A stretch of DNA of 64,000 nt, taken from NCBI GenBank assembly GCA_025677815.1, contig JAIXMP010000072.1, forward strand, positions 1 through 64,000, written 5' to 3'. This document shows positions 35,501-46,930 of the stretch, piece after piece. The position numbers and the translations under genes were made by a program. The notes beneath the pieces were generated by a model. The model made no database searches and was not told where the DNA came from. It saw nothing but the letters and a program-made list of their open reading frames with translations. Every line of letters begins with the position of its first letter. Within the stretch, counting starts at the first letter, position 1. Source of the stretch: Phascolomyces articulosus (taxonomy: Eukaryota; Mucoromycota; Mucoromycetes; Mucorales; Lichtheimiaceae).

Positions 35501-36885
35501 ACATGCCAAAATAGATGAAGGAGGAGGGTGGAAAAAAAGGATGATGTATCCAATATTTATGAATATGCCAACTAATGATAACTTTTTTTTTAGGTCGACG
35601 CCGATACTAAAGTCTTACCCGATGCATTAACGTACATGGTTGCAGCAATGGCCAATGATATTACCATTATGGGTCTTTGTGGTGAAACTCGTATTGCTAA
35701 CAAACGTGCATCTTGGGTCACCGCAATCCAAGTTTTTGAATACTATATTTCCCATCATTACGCCAAAGCATTCGAATCCTTATTTGGTATCGTCACTTGT
35801 TTACCTGGTTGTTTCAGTATGTTCAGAATTAAAGCTCCCAAGAATGGTGCCTGGGTCCCTCTTTTAGCCAATCCAGATATTATTCTCGAATACAATCAAA
35901 ATGTCGTCAATACTTTGCATGAAAAGAACTTGTTGCTTTTAGGTGAAGATCGTTTCTTATCCACGCTCATGTTACGTACATTCCCTAAACGACAAATGAT
36001 GTTTGTTCCTCAAGCACGCTGTCGTACCATTGTCCCAGATGAATTCAAAGTGTTGCTTTCTCAACGTCGTCGTTGGATTAATTCAACCATTCATAATTTG
36101 ATGGAATTGGTACTTGTTTCGGATTTATGTGGTATTGCTTGTTTGTCAATGCAATTTTCTATTTTTGTCGATTTGATTGCTGCCCTTGTCTTGCCTGCTG
36201 CTATTGTCATGACCATTTATTTGATCATTAGTTCGGCTATTTCGGAAAATCCTCAATGGCAATCACTTGCTTTGCTTATTTGTATTCTTGGTTTACCGGG
36301 TGTATTAATTGCGATCACTACATTTAAACTTATTTACGTTGCTTGGATGGCCAGTAAGTTCATGATTCCTATGATATATATATATATATATTTATCCATC
36401 TATCATTCTATTATTGACAACTTTTATTCTCTATCCTTTTTTTTTTAGTCTATATCATTGCATTACCTATTTGGAATTTCGTCTTACCATTATACTCCTT
36501 CTGGCATTTTGATGACTTTTCATGGGGTGCAACACGTATGGTAGCAGGAGAAAAGAAAGATAAAGGACATGGAGATGCTGAAGGCAAATTTGATTCATCT
36601 CGTCTATTGATGCGTAAATGGGAAGATTGGGAAGCGGATCGTACAGGTCAACGTGTGACACGTAATCGATTTACTTTGAAAACACCTTTGGATGCTCCAT
36701 TGGCATTTGATGGTAAATCCACAGTGACACCCGTGACACCTGCTTTTGGAAATATGTTTAACGATCGAAAAATGTTCAATTCATCTACATCGCTTGCTAG
36801 TGGTACACCAACACCAACACCTACACCACCACCTCCATCCTCGTTACAAAACCCACCTACACCTCCTAATGGTGCTTATCAATAA
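32535..36885 (+). CDS. Chitin synthase, class IV (CHS3-like, division 2)
   Basis: Plasma-membrane GT2 enzyme polymerising UDP-GlcNAc into chitin. Seven exons (32535-33765, 33871-34029, 34212-35026, 35123-35230, 35341-35472, 35594-36353, 36449-36885) sum to 3642 nt, 1213 aa, the usual size. Residues 1-250 are a Gln/His/Pro-rich disordered leader. A first membrane region surrounds [18 protein letters not shown] and [16 protein letters not shown]. An extracellular loop and the TM segment [15 protein letters not shown] follow. The catalytic domain shows [24 protein letters not shown] (exon 6 start), GEDRFLST near residue 932 and [16 protein letters not shown] near 972. The last motif has the INST form of class IV/V, not LNGS. 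A C-terminal membrane cluster and a Thr/Pro-rich tail end the protein. There is no myosin domain. Class is assigned from motif wording, not phylogeny. A second chitin synthase of the other division lies 18 kb away. Confidence 0.94.
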
Positions 36886-39800
36886 ATACGTTTTTGGATC
36901 ACAACCAACGAACAAAAACAAAAAAAAAAGTCAATTATATAACCTTCATCTCCCTCCTTCCTCCTTCTCTTCGACTTCTTCCCTTCCAACATGCAACACA
37001 CACTTTTTTAAAAACATGCACATAATTTATATATCATCCTTTTCTTCTTATATAAAAAAATCTATTTCCCCTTTCTTCTTTCTCAAAATCCCCGTCTTAT
37101 TTTCCGCGCATTGCAACAACTTTTTATCTTTCTTGACTAGAAGAAAAAGTCGTTGTTTTTTTTTATCTCCTACTTCTTTTTTTTATTTACCTTTTTATTT
37201 CATCACACACCTACCTTTTTTTTAGATAATAACTTGTACAAAATGATTGCAAATAGATATTATAAATCCTTTGCACTTTTTTATTTTTTTATAATAATAT
37301 ACACTCTTTTTTTTTATCCATTACTTTTTTTTCATATGTTGTTGTACAACACTTCTAGAAGAAGGACGGTGTTCTATATCGTTATTATTATTATTAAAAT
37401 CAAACCTATTCATAGATGGATCGACAATTCAGATCCATTTTATAATACCAATGATCATTTTCACACGTGCATATATATATATTTGAGGATCAATGTGAGA
37501 TAAGAATTGCTGTATATAGTAACGATGTTCTTTATAAACAAGTTTTTTTTTTGGTGTTTGAAGGAGTGTGCATAGATAAAAAATATCATTTCAGGAATGA
37601 ATATCAAGTGTGTCGGTCAAGATAATAATTTCCCAAGATACAGATACACTGTTACCTCCACTTTTTTTTTCCACTCTCTTTTTTTTATTATTTTAATTAT
37701 TATCAAGTACTGTTGTTATTGCACAAAGAGATCTTTGCACGTGATTCATGCATTCGAAGAAGCAATTGTCGCTCCTACTGCCTCAACTGGTAATATTGTA
37801 TCAACTGATGCTAATATCATATCAACTAATGCTAATGTCATAACTGTTACCAATATTGTAGCTATTATTTCTGATATTTAGGTAATTATTATTATTGAAG
37901 TAGCAGAACATGCTCAGATGATATCAACTATTGAATCAATCCAAGTAACCCTTACACTACGAATAGCAATCTTTACCAAATCATCCGCAGAAATTACCTG
38001 GAAATTAGCAATTGATCCCATTAAATTAGAAAATGAAATAGTATAATAGGACGAAGAAAATTCTCTTGAATAATAATCATCTCTTAGTTTTCGTATAAAG
38101 AAAACGACTATTAGGTCACTCTTCACTTTTCTCTTAACTATTCCCATATTTAGAGATTGTTGACAGTGTTGCATAAACAGACAATCTTTGATTTTATTAT
38201 TTTTCTCTTGTTTATTTTATTTTCCCAGCTAAATTTATAGCTTATTTTATCTTCCTTGAGATATTGCTCATAACCTTTATTATATTTTCCTTACGCAATA
38301 AAAACTGGACGTAACAACAACACTTTTCTTTACGTATGTTATAAATTAACCCAATATCATGATAGGGTTAATTATGACTCGAATGTCAAAATCAAGTTCT
38401 ATCATTCTCCAAGATATAAAGTATTATAAATTATCTTGGGTAGCTAAATGATTGAAAGAGGAAGATAGAGAGTATATCTCGGGGAGGGGGGCAGCAAAGC
38501 GAGTAAACATCATGTTAATGATAATAGAGAAAAAAAAATGTTTTGGATTGTATACTTCGAATACCAAGGTAGTAATCACACTATTTTTAAATATACTTAC
38601 TAGTAGTCGCAACATTGTTTATTTTACATCACCTATTATAGTCAAGATACAGACTTTTGAATATTGAAAATAAATATCATCCGTATCAAATGATTTTATT
38701 ATGCAAAAAAAAAGTCGAATACATTTTTACTAATACGATAGACCCATTTGTTCAAAAAAAAAGCATGATGATTGACAAGTAAATCGATCTGCAGTCCTGT
38801 GAGAAAATAATAATAATAATAATAATAATAGTGATATTTCTTCTGATTATCGATGATAGAAGTAGATTACAATGAGAAAAATAGTTGCATGTGGTTTACT
38901 TAAACAATAAGAGAGATACGTAAATAACAAGTGAGTCTCAACCTTCTTCTTACTACCAAGTACTCTTTCTAAACGGAGAATGTGCAATAGTTTATGCAGG
39001 AATACCCAGTTTTTTATTTTTAAAAAAGAAACCTCATTCTTTCTTGTTCATATCAATGGTTTGTCTTGATTTTTTTTAGATATTACTATTAATATCATTT
39101 CATTCATCACCTTTTTTTAAAATGTCTTCTGAATCTCCTTCAGAATTACAACAAAAAAATGAGCCGGGTCACTTACTTTTTTTCCATGAACACCGTTTCT
39201 CATCACTTTAATGGTTATTAATAGTCCTAATTATTGATCCATTATGTAAAAAAACAAACATATTCATGGAAAAGCAAGTTTTTCGATTTTGATCACCAAT
39301 CATCATTTGCGTTTCAATTTGACATGATTGGTTTATTCATAAGTTCGTTTTTAATCATGATTTACTGTATTTAGTGATTTAAAGAAGAAGAAGAAGAAGA
39401 AGAAGAAGGAGAAAGAATCTCTATATTGTGATTGTTGTTGTTTATAATTATAATTATAACCATTATTTTGTTTTGTTCTCTCTATTATCCAAGACATCCA
39501 ATAGAGAACCCTATTTTTTCATCGTGCCAAGATGAGGAAAATCTCGGGCAATCTAATCTGTTTAATTTATCCGTACATAGAAAATAGATTCTACACAAGA
39601 GGAAAAGGAGGAGACGATCTTCAAAACAAAAGGAATATCAAAATATGTCCCCAACAATATATCCATTTGTTGTTGTTTTTTAATGCGTTGCCACTAAGTT
39701 GAGTATTATCATCTGATTTTATATTTACGACTATATATAGTGAATAGGAATATACCTATTTTAAACAGGAACTAAAGTTGGTCATGGATGTCAATTTTTT

Positions 39801-40951
39801 TTTACCTGAATGTATTACTCCATCATGATGTAATTTTTTTTTCTTGGCAAAAATGAAATTATGGCTTACATATTCTTTTTTTTTATATATATCGATCTTC
39901 ACTTAAAAAAAATAAGACATGAAAACCTTCAGCCATGTCAATGAGTTTCAAGTTTATAACATGACTCTTCTATTACTATCTGTATGCCTAATTATATAAC
40001 ATAGTATTATAGAGAGAACCCGAATTTTAGAAAAAGAGATGTTGATGCATAATAAAAACGGATAAATAAATCTGTATAAATGTGGCTCTGCTCATCCCAT
40101 GCATTGATTGTAAGACAATTTAATATTAGAAAACGTTGGATTAAGTAAAGCATACCCACGTTTTATTTTTGATGAAAATCCTCGAGAGATAAAGGGTGAT
40201 GATTGTTTTGATGAGTAATGCAAAAAAAAAGTAATAGTATTCACCATGCCCTTAATAATTATTATGGCTGATTATTTTGTTCTCGAAAATGTCAAATTTG
40301 ATATAAATTGAAGAATTGGATGATTTTTTTTAAGAATCTTAACAACGTTTCTTCTAGGTCATAACGAGTTTTTCTTTTTCCATCTGAGAAGGCAATGACC
40401 ATAGTTATAGTCAAAATAGAGAAGGAGTACGTTGGCGTTATATTGTAAAAACAAAATAATTCGGTAACCTGAAGACTATTCCATCTTTGGGTAAAAAATC
40501 ATTGTTTGTTTTATTACTGCTTGACGAAAAAAAAAAATAGTCAATAATAATGCAACTCGTAAAGAACTTGTCAATGAAGAGGACTGACTCAGCCTCCCCA
40601 TAGTATGAATCACCTTCTTGAACAAGTAAAAAACGAGAGTTATTACAAATGAATCTTTTTTTTTTTGGTTATTTGTTTACTATCCCTATGGACTATTATT
40701 TGTATACTATACCACATCATACCATACTCTTTATACACTGATCTTAGAGAGAGTCGTTTCAAACCTGTCGTAGGAAATAACAGTAAACAACCACCATCCT
40801 TTTTTTTTATGATTCTATTCCTACTAAACCAAACAAATCGTAAAAGAATATAAATACTGGATCATTTTTGTTACAATCGTAATTTTTTTCTTCATTCACA
40901 AAATATCCTTTCTCCTCATCGACTTCTATTTTCTCCAAAAACAACAACAAT
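36886..40951. other. Long intergenic region with simple repeats
   Basis: This is 4.1 kb with no supportable gene. It has a pyrimidine-rich stretch to about 37350, a degenerate tandem repeat at 37780-37862 (units like actgatgctaatatcatatca), an (AAT)n run at 38809-38830 and a (GAA)n run near 39384-39409. A very small ORF at 39121-39210 opens like a gene start (MSSESPSELQQKNEPG) but stops after 29 codons. The final about 60 nt before 40952 is a C/T/A-rich leader typical of highly expressed fungal genes. Confidence 0.5.
37780..37862 (+). repeat. Degenerate about 24-bp tandem repeat
   Basis: Three to four units of the pattern (gta)tcaactgatgctaatat recur with drift. In one frame this reads as a repeating I-(V/I)-S-T-(D/N)-A-N motif. 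It may be a decayed coding repeat or plain tandem DNA. Confidence 0.5.
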
Positions 40952-42448
40952 ATGCGTTTGAACATTGGTATTTCCGTCGCCATTATGGCCCTTCTTTCTT
41001 CAATTCAAGCTTCCCCTATTGGATTGGCTCGTCGTGGTGTTGATGATGATAAAAAGGTTGAAACCAAATTCGTGGGTACCAAGATCATTGAACTTCCCGT
41101 GGATAAAGATGAAAATGTGGTGTTTGTGGTACCTGGCAAGAATCATCATGGTGATAATGATTATAGCAAGGATGATAATACCATTGTTTTTATCAAGCCC
41201 GATGGGTATGATGACAAGTACAACAATAAGAACAATGGCTACAAGATGAAGAAGCGTGGTGATGACAAGCACGATGACAAGTACTATGGTAGTTATGCAA
41301 ACTATGGTGATTATTATGATCATGACAAGTACGACCATGACGACAAGTATGATCATGACGACAAGTACGATCATGACGACAAGTACGATCATGACGACAA
41401 GTACGATCATGACGACAAGTACGATCATGACGACAAGTACGATCATGACGACAAGTATGATCATGACGACAAGCACGACCACGATGACAAGCACGACCAC
41501 GATGATAAATATGATGATAAGAAAGATCACGACAAGCATGACAAGCGTGGTTACGAAGACAATGACAAGAATGACGATAAACACGATGATAAATATGATG
41601 ACAAGTATGATGATAAGCATGATGACAAGTACGATGATAAGCATGATGACAAGTACGATGACAAGTACGATGACAAGCATGATGATAAATATGACGACAA
41701 GAAGGACAACGACAAAAAAAATGACAAGCGTGGCTACAACGACAAAGATTATAATTATGATGACAAGTACGATGACAAGTACGATGACCATCATGATGAC
41801 AAGTACGATGACCATCATGATGACAAGTACGATGATAAGCATGATGACAAGTACGATGATAAGCATGATGACAAGTACGATGATAAGCATGATGACAAGT
41901 ACGATGATCATCATGATGACAAGTACGATGACCATCATGATGACAAGTACGATGACAAGGGCAATGGCAAGTACAAGAAGCGTGGTGACTACAAGGATGA
42001 TGATAAGAAGGACAATGATGTATACTATGGTAGTTTTGCCAACTATGGTGATGATGATAAGCATGATTACCATGATGACAAGGGTAATGACAAGTATGTT
42101 GGCAGCTTTGTCAATTACGGTGACAATGACAAGCATGATAAGCATGATGACAAGGGCAATGGCAAGTACAAGAAGCGTGGTGACTACAAGGATGATGATA
42201 AGAAGGACAATGGTGTATACTATGGTAGTTTTGCCAACTATGGTGATGATGATAAGCATGATTACCATGATGACAAGGGTAATGACAAGTATGTTGGCAG
42301 CTTTGTCAATTACGGTGACAATGACAAGCATGACAAGCATGATGACAAGGGCAATGACAAGTACGTTGGTTCTTATGCTGATTACAGTGATTACTATGAC
42401 AAGAATGGTTACAAGAATGGTTACGATGATCACAAAAACAAATACTAG
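40952..42448 (+). CDS. Secreted Asp/Lys/His-rich repeat protein with Kex2-type sites
   Basis: A 498-aa single-exon ORF. Residues 1-20 (MRLNIGISVAIMALLSSIQA) form a signal peptide with likely cleavage at QA|SP. LARR at 25-28 is a pro-site. The rest is dominated by DKYDHD and DKYDDKHD units. Lys-Arg dibasic sites recur, each followed by Gly: MKKR|GDD, DKR|GYED, DKR|GYND and twice KKR|GDYKDDDKKDN. The late units also carry a conserved block, VYYGSFANYGDDDKHDY, and a relative, KYVGSFVNYGDNDKHD. Signal peptide plus near-identical units separated by KR sites is the layout of Kex2-processed repeat proteins of fungi. The Asp/His density would suit divalent metal binding (Ca, Zn, Cu); that is inference. 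The stop is followed by a T-rich 3' region. The antisense strand is also open but only because of the repeats. An A/C-rich leader just before the ATG suggests strong expression. Confidence 0.85.
   Translation: MRLNIGISVAIMALLSSIQASPIGLARRGVDDDKKVETKFVGTKIIELPVDKDENVVFVVPGKNHHGDNDYSKDDNTIVFIKPDGYDDKYNNKNNGYKMKKRGDDKHDDKYYGSYANYGDYYDHDKYDHDDKYDHDDKYDHDDKYDHDDKYDHDDKYDHDDKYDHDDKYDHDDKHDHDDKHDHDDKYDDKKDHDKHDKRGYEDNDKNDDKHDDKYDDKYDDKHDDKYDDKHDDKYDDKYDDKHDDKYDDKKDNDKKNDKRGYNDKDYNYDDKYDDKYDDHHDDKYDDHHDDKYDDKHDDKYDDKHDDKYDDKHDDKYDDHHDDKYDDHHDDKYDDKGNGKYKKRGDYKDDDKKDNDVYYGSFANYGDDDKHDYHDDKGNDKYVGSFVNYGDNDKHDKHDDKGNGKYKKRGDYKDDDKKDNGVYYGSFANYGDDDKHDYHDDKGNDKYVGSFVNYGDNDKHDKHDDKGNDKYVGSYADYSDYYDKNGYKNGYDDHKNKY
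41329..41510 (+). repeat. 18-bp tandem repeat inside the secreted protein gene
   Basis: About eight nearly identical copies of gacgacaagtacgatcat encode the DDKYDH unit. A later array (about 41578-41960) uses a related 24-nt unit encoding DDKYDDKH/DDHH. Near-perfect DNA identity points to recent unit expansion and likely length variation between strains. Confidence 0.9.
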
Positions 42449-44742
42449 ATCTTTTCCTTCTTTTAAATACAACTTTTTGCATCCATAGTTGTTTTTTTTT
42501 CTTTTTGTCGTATCTTTTTTTTTTTTTTTTTCAATTCATTGGTGCAGTGTATTTCTTTTTCTTTTTTATAATAACTTCCCCTCTCTTTTTTTCTTTATAT
42601 ATATTATATCATGTTTGAAAACAACAATTTTCTTATTTTTTTTTTGACTACAGTAGTATCATTTTTGCCCTTTTTCCCCAATTCTAAACATTTTTTTCAA
42701 AAAGAATAAATGAATATTTTTTTCTTGTCTGCCATATATCATAAGGATATATTGTATTTGAGAACATTGATTGAGAAACAAACATGTGATATAAATTAGT
42801 GTTCAAGATAAACATCTTCCCTTGTGCAAATCCTGTATTGTGTGTGTTTATCTCCCACCAAATCAACTTTCAAATGGTTAATTTTTTTTAATACAGTCTT
42901 CCCCCCTACTATGAACTATAAACATACATACAATTTCCATTCAATTATATTCTTGTATGATCAATATAGAGCAACTCTTGAAATAATACGTAAATTTCTT
43001 GAAAAGATTATGATTTTATATATACTTTATTTGAACGGCTATCGATACCAGATACAATAAAAAATATAATGGGGATACATAATACTATTCTATAATTGGG
43101 ATAGGTATTGTGCTGCAGTACTATTGTAAAAGAATTATAATGCTTGTTCAGGTAATTCTGTAATATTATTAGTATCTTTGGTTAGTATGTCTGCGATGGT
43201 CATGTTGGTATTTTTTTTCTTTTTTTTTTCTCTATATATTATTTTTCTTTATGAGGAAAAGCACCGATATGATGAAGAACGATGCTAAAAAGGTGTTATA
43301 TATGAAAAGACACGGAGTGTGTCCTGCTTTTTTTTTCTGCTGATGTCGATGATGTTTTGTATATTTTGATTCATCAGGATTTGTCGTGTTTGGTATGTTT
43401 CATGGCAATGGTACTTTGACATTGGAATGGACTCTTTTTTTTTGTTTCGATTCTTGGTGGTCAACTTGGATTATATCACCCATCCGTGTCCTAATTATTA
43501 GTAATAAGAATAATGTTATCTTCCATATATTACATCGTATTGAATATGTATAAATATGAAAATGCTCCACACGCACTCGATTGAAAGAGCGAATTGTGCA
43601 TTTGTAAATGAATACCAGTTGTAATTGATGATTTTGTGATATTTTGCTTTTATACGAGCATGGATATATGATTTTTCATATTTCTATATACATATGACTA
43701 ATGAATATATTAGATAAGTTTGTTATATTTATAGATTAACGCAATTATTACTATATAGTATAAACTTACTGAATTGATTAGTTTCTTCGAGTGAGCATTG
43801 AGAGGAAGACCGTGTTAATGTTTTTTTGGACTTGATTCTTTTGTTTTCGCTCGTCATCTAATAAAACATAGATTTAATAAATATATATTTATTTATAAGT
43901 GTACTATTGTATTAATTAGATTATACAAAGTATGAAAGGAAACTTACTGGATTGAGTTTTTTAGAGTGATATATTTTAATATATGTAGTAAATTGGATTT
44001 GTTTTTTGTTCATTTGTTTTTGAATATAGGTGATTCTGATCATGTTCTAGTATTATATATACTATACGAGAGCGTAATATTAAAGTGCTTATTCCATCTC
44101 ATTTTTATCCCAAGGTATCATTAACATATATAAGTGGTTAACAGACTTACTTGATCAATCTTTTTTTTTCGTACGTATACATATGAGACAGGATATCTTC
44201 ATGATTTTTGTTGTTGTTCTTGTATTGTGCGGTATAGTCGCTGGGTTATTACTATCCTGTTGAGATGGGATGACGGGTACTCGATTAAATGACCACCGTA
44301 TTATTATTTTTTTTTTGTATTTTTGTTTTGCTTATGATGTTGTACGTATCTCCATTCCATTGTCAATAGATACCATCGCCACGAATTTTTTTTTTTCATG
44401 TGGAAAATTGATTTGATATAGAAATTTCTGGATAAAGGGACTGGAATAATATTATTCTTTTTTTTTTTTTTTGCCAACGTGATCATCACAGACATTATAG
44501 CCTTACCAACATATTACAAAATACTGAGTTTGCATTAATAAACCTTTAAGAACTGAGAATATATAACTATGACTGATGTTTTTGTTTTGATTGCTCGTAG
44601 CGTAATATCTGGTGTATGAGGAATATCAATAGCCGTGAATTGCCAGGTGAAGACATTTACTACCAGGGATTTCGATCAATTCAAATAATACTGAAAAAGA
44701 TCGATATGGGTGTCTCTTCATTTCATCTGCTTTGTTAATATA
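42449..44742. other. Intergenic, AT-rich
   Basis: This is 2.3 kb with T-rich tracts after the secreted protein gene and no supportable gene. The open segments at 42824-43060 and 44304-44495 have no recognisable protein. Confidence 0.5.
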
Positions 44743-44899
44743 CAGTCAATCCCGATCATTCGCATCCAAATATTTTGTTGTAGATTTTATGTGAACTTGC
44801 GCCAAATGAAAGCCGACAAGCAGTGGATTTGATGAGAATTATTTCATAACAGTGTTGCAAAGATTGAAAGAAGGGAGTGCAAATGATGAGAGTTGACTG
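44743..44899. mobile_element. 157-bp MITE with CAGTCAA ends and TA target duplication
   Basis: The left end (ta)cagtcaatcccgatcattcg at 44741 and the right end aatgatgagagttgactg(ta) at 44882-44901 are imperfect inverted repeats of about 25 nt, flanked on both sides by TA. CAGT-type ends and a TA duplication fit the Tc1/mariner-pogo group, so this is best read as a pogo-type MITE. It has no coding capacity. Confidence 0.7.
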
Positions 44900-46930
44900 T
44901 ATTGAAATAGAACATGCAAAAGGAAAACTTTGTGTGTGTGTGTGTGTGTATGTGTGTCGCTTAACAACAAGTAAACACCCTAATAAAATACCAATAGCAA
45001 TAGCAATATATATAAATTCGCATGTCCATGTAAAAAGTGGTTCGAAAATAAATATGATATATCAATGATATATATTTACCTGGTAATAAATGCCTTTGTT
45101 GCATTCAATAGACGGTGGAGGATAATTATAATAGAATATAATTTGCTGCAACAAGTTTATCCTCCATGGCACCCGTCTTTGTATTCAGTTGTAGGAGAAC
45201 CATGATTTTTCATAATAGATGGGATGACGACCATTATTTCTTTGAATAACTTGATGAAGTAAATATAACAATCGTCGTAGTAAATAATGATTGAATTATG
45301 TATAAAAGATCTTCACCAGTGTTGGTATTGGTATAGCAGTATTGATTCTTGTTCGTATATGTATAATAAAAATAGCATCAAAAAATGGTCCTGATCTACT
45401 TTAGAAAAAAATGAAATAACTGTTGGTACCCATCTTGGTGCCCACATGATTGTATCCGCTGAAGCCACAACCATAGTAAGATAGCATCCAGTGTAATGAC
45501 ATATTTTTCAAAAAAAAAAAAAGATCGTATGGACCAGCCAGCATTTTTTGATGACTTGAGCTTGTAGTACAGTCAATCCCCGCCGTTCACAACATAACGA
45601 TTTTCGGATATTTGTTGTATTTGCACCGAACGGGGGCGGATAATAACGAACTTGATATGAAGAGTTCAACATGTTGCTGTTGAGAAAGAGGAGGAACAGG
45701 AGTTGGCTGTTGTTTGTATAACTTGATAATAAGATTGGTAAATCATGGTTCTCCTATTGTCTTCAACGACGACATCTTTGCTACCACAGAAGAAGGAATA
45801 ATAATGATGATGATTTGTGTGGTAGAATGTAGCTTGTTTGTTGTCGTCGAAACATATCAATGGCATGCCCAGCTTCGATATATCTTGATTCCTTGTTATG
45901 ACTGTTGTTGCTGGAACATGTCGATAGCTTGTATAACTATTTCATTTTCACCATTTTTGTTGAAATAATAATGTATAGATCAGTTGATAAAATGCCATTT
46001 CCTTATCGATTCAACTCGTATATAAAGTTGGATTACAAGTTGAATCAATATGACCATGTAAAATATTTACACCGTAAAAAAAGCAATCATGCATAATAAA
46101 CGGAAGGCTTGCTGATTGTTTGCTTGTTTGTGCGAGGAAGGATTATAGATTTTTCCACAGTGTAAATATACTTCTGTCAATGTTACTACTCGAAGTTTCT
46201 GTACAACCGAGAACAAATAGAAAAGTTGTTGACGAAATCGATTGTACATTTCCATCAAAATCATTCATCCACATGAAAAAAAAGGCTTGGTTGTGAATAT
46301 GATTTTGTCGTCTTCTTTGCTTCTGTTGTTGTTGAACGATAAAACCAAATTTACTGTGTATTCACAATTGATCATCATAGTCAATATCGTTTAGATAAAG
46401 ACCAACCAAACAAGTCCTGGCCCCATCCCGAAATTTGAACCTTGCTTGATTTGACAACCAATTGCGTTCGTATACAACATGAGTATATTCATAGCCTTGA
46501 GATCCAATAATAAATGCCTTGTTGCTCGGACACTATCAGATCGAATATAAACATAATGTTGTATGCATGCTATGCATGCTTGTTGCATTGGAATATCCAA
46601 AGAAATTCGAACATTCAATCGTTGTGCTATTGTGCTTTTGTTTTTTGAAATGACCATAGTTTGATGATAATGCTTGTTATGATCAATACCATAGTAATAT
46701 ATACAAAGCCTGGGTATATATAAATATGGCACGTTATCACCAATGATGTTGTTGGATCAGACTTGAAAAGAGCATAATAAGATCCTTACACCGAAAAGGA
46801 ATAATGAAAAGGAATAAATATCTTGAAACCATTCCTGAGAGCAAGTGATAAGAGATGAACTTGATAGCACACCGTATTTACCATCATGTTTGTAGAATGG
46901 TAATATTGTTGAATGATAGTCCATAAAGTA
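44900..46930. other. Non-coding or decayed DNA with pogo-like debris
   Basis: About 2 kb, less AT-rich than the flanks and with scattered CAA/TTG-rich runs, but no ORF I can defend. The minus-strand open segment 46391-46732 (113 codons) has no recognisable family. A shared word (aatcatggttctcct, direct near 45730; a related ggagaaccatgattttt near 45195) suggests internal inverted duplication. Confidence 0.4.
45568..45650 (+). repeat. Single left end of a pogo-like element
   Basis: tacagtcaatccccgccgtt starts here and matches the left end of the 44743 MITE (cagtcaatccc). It is followed by a subterminal inverted pair, ccgccgttca and gaacgggggcgg. I found no matching right end, so it is probably a truncated copy. 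Confidence 0.55.

Noticed and set aside
39121..39210. Small ORF MSSESPSELQQKNEPG...
   Set aside because: Only 29 codons, with no partner exon or family; it may be a decayed first exon but cannot be supported.
41000..42472. A 490-codon minus-strand ORF opposite the secreted repeat protein
   Set aside because: It is a run of Ile/Val/Leu/Met produced by reading the Asp/Lys/His repeat codons backwards. The plus strand has the signal peptide and processing sites.
41256..42488. A 410-codon plus-strand frame rich in Met/Thr/Ser overlapping the same gene
   Set aside because: Out-of-frame shadow of the same tandem repeat; no signal peptide and a biased, repeat-driven composition.
46391..46732. 113-codon minus-strand ORF
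   Set aside because: No recognisable family, and the surrounding DNA looks like decayed repeat sequence.
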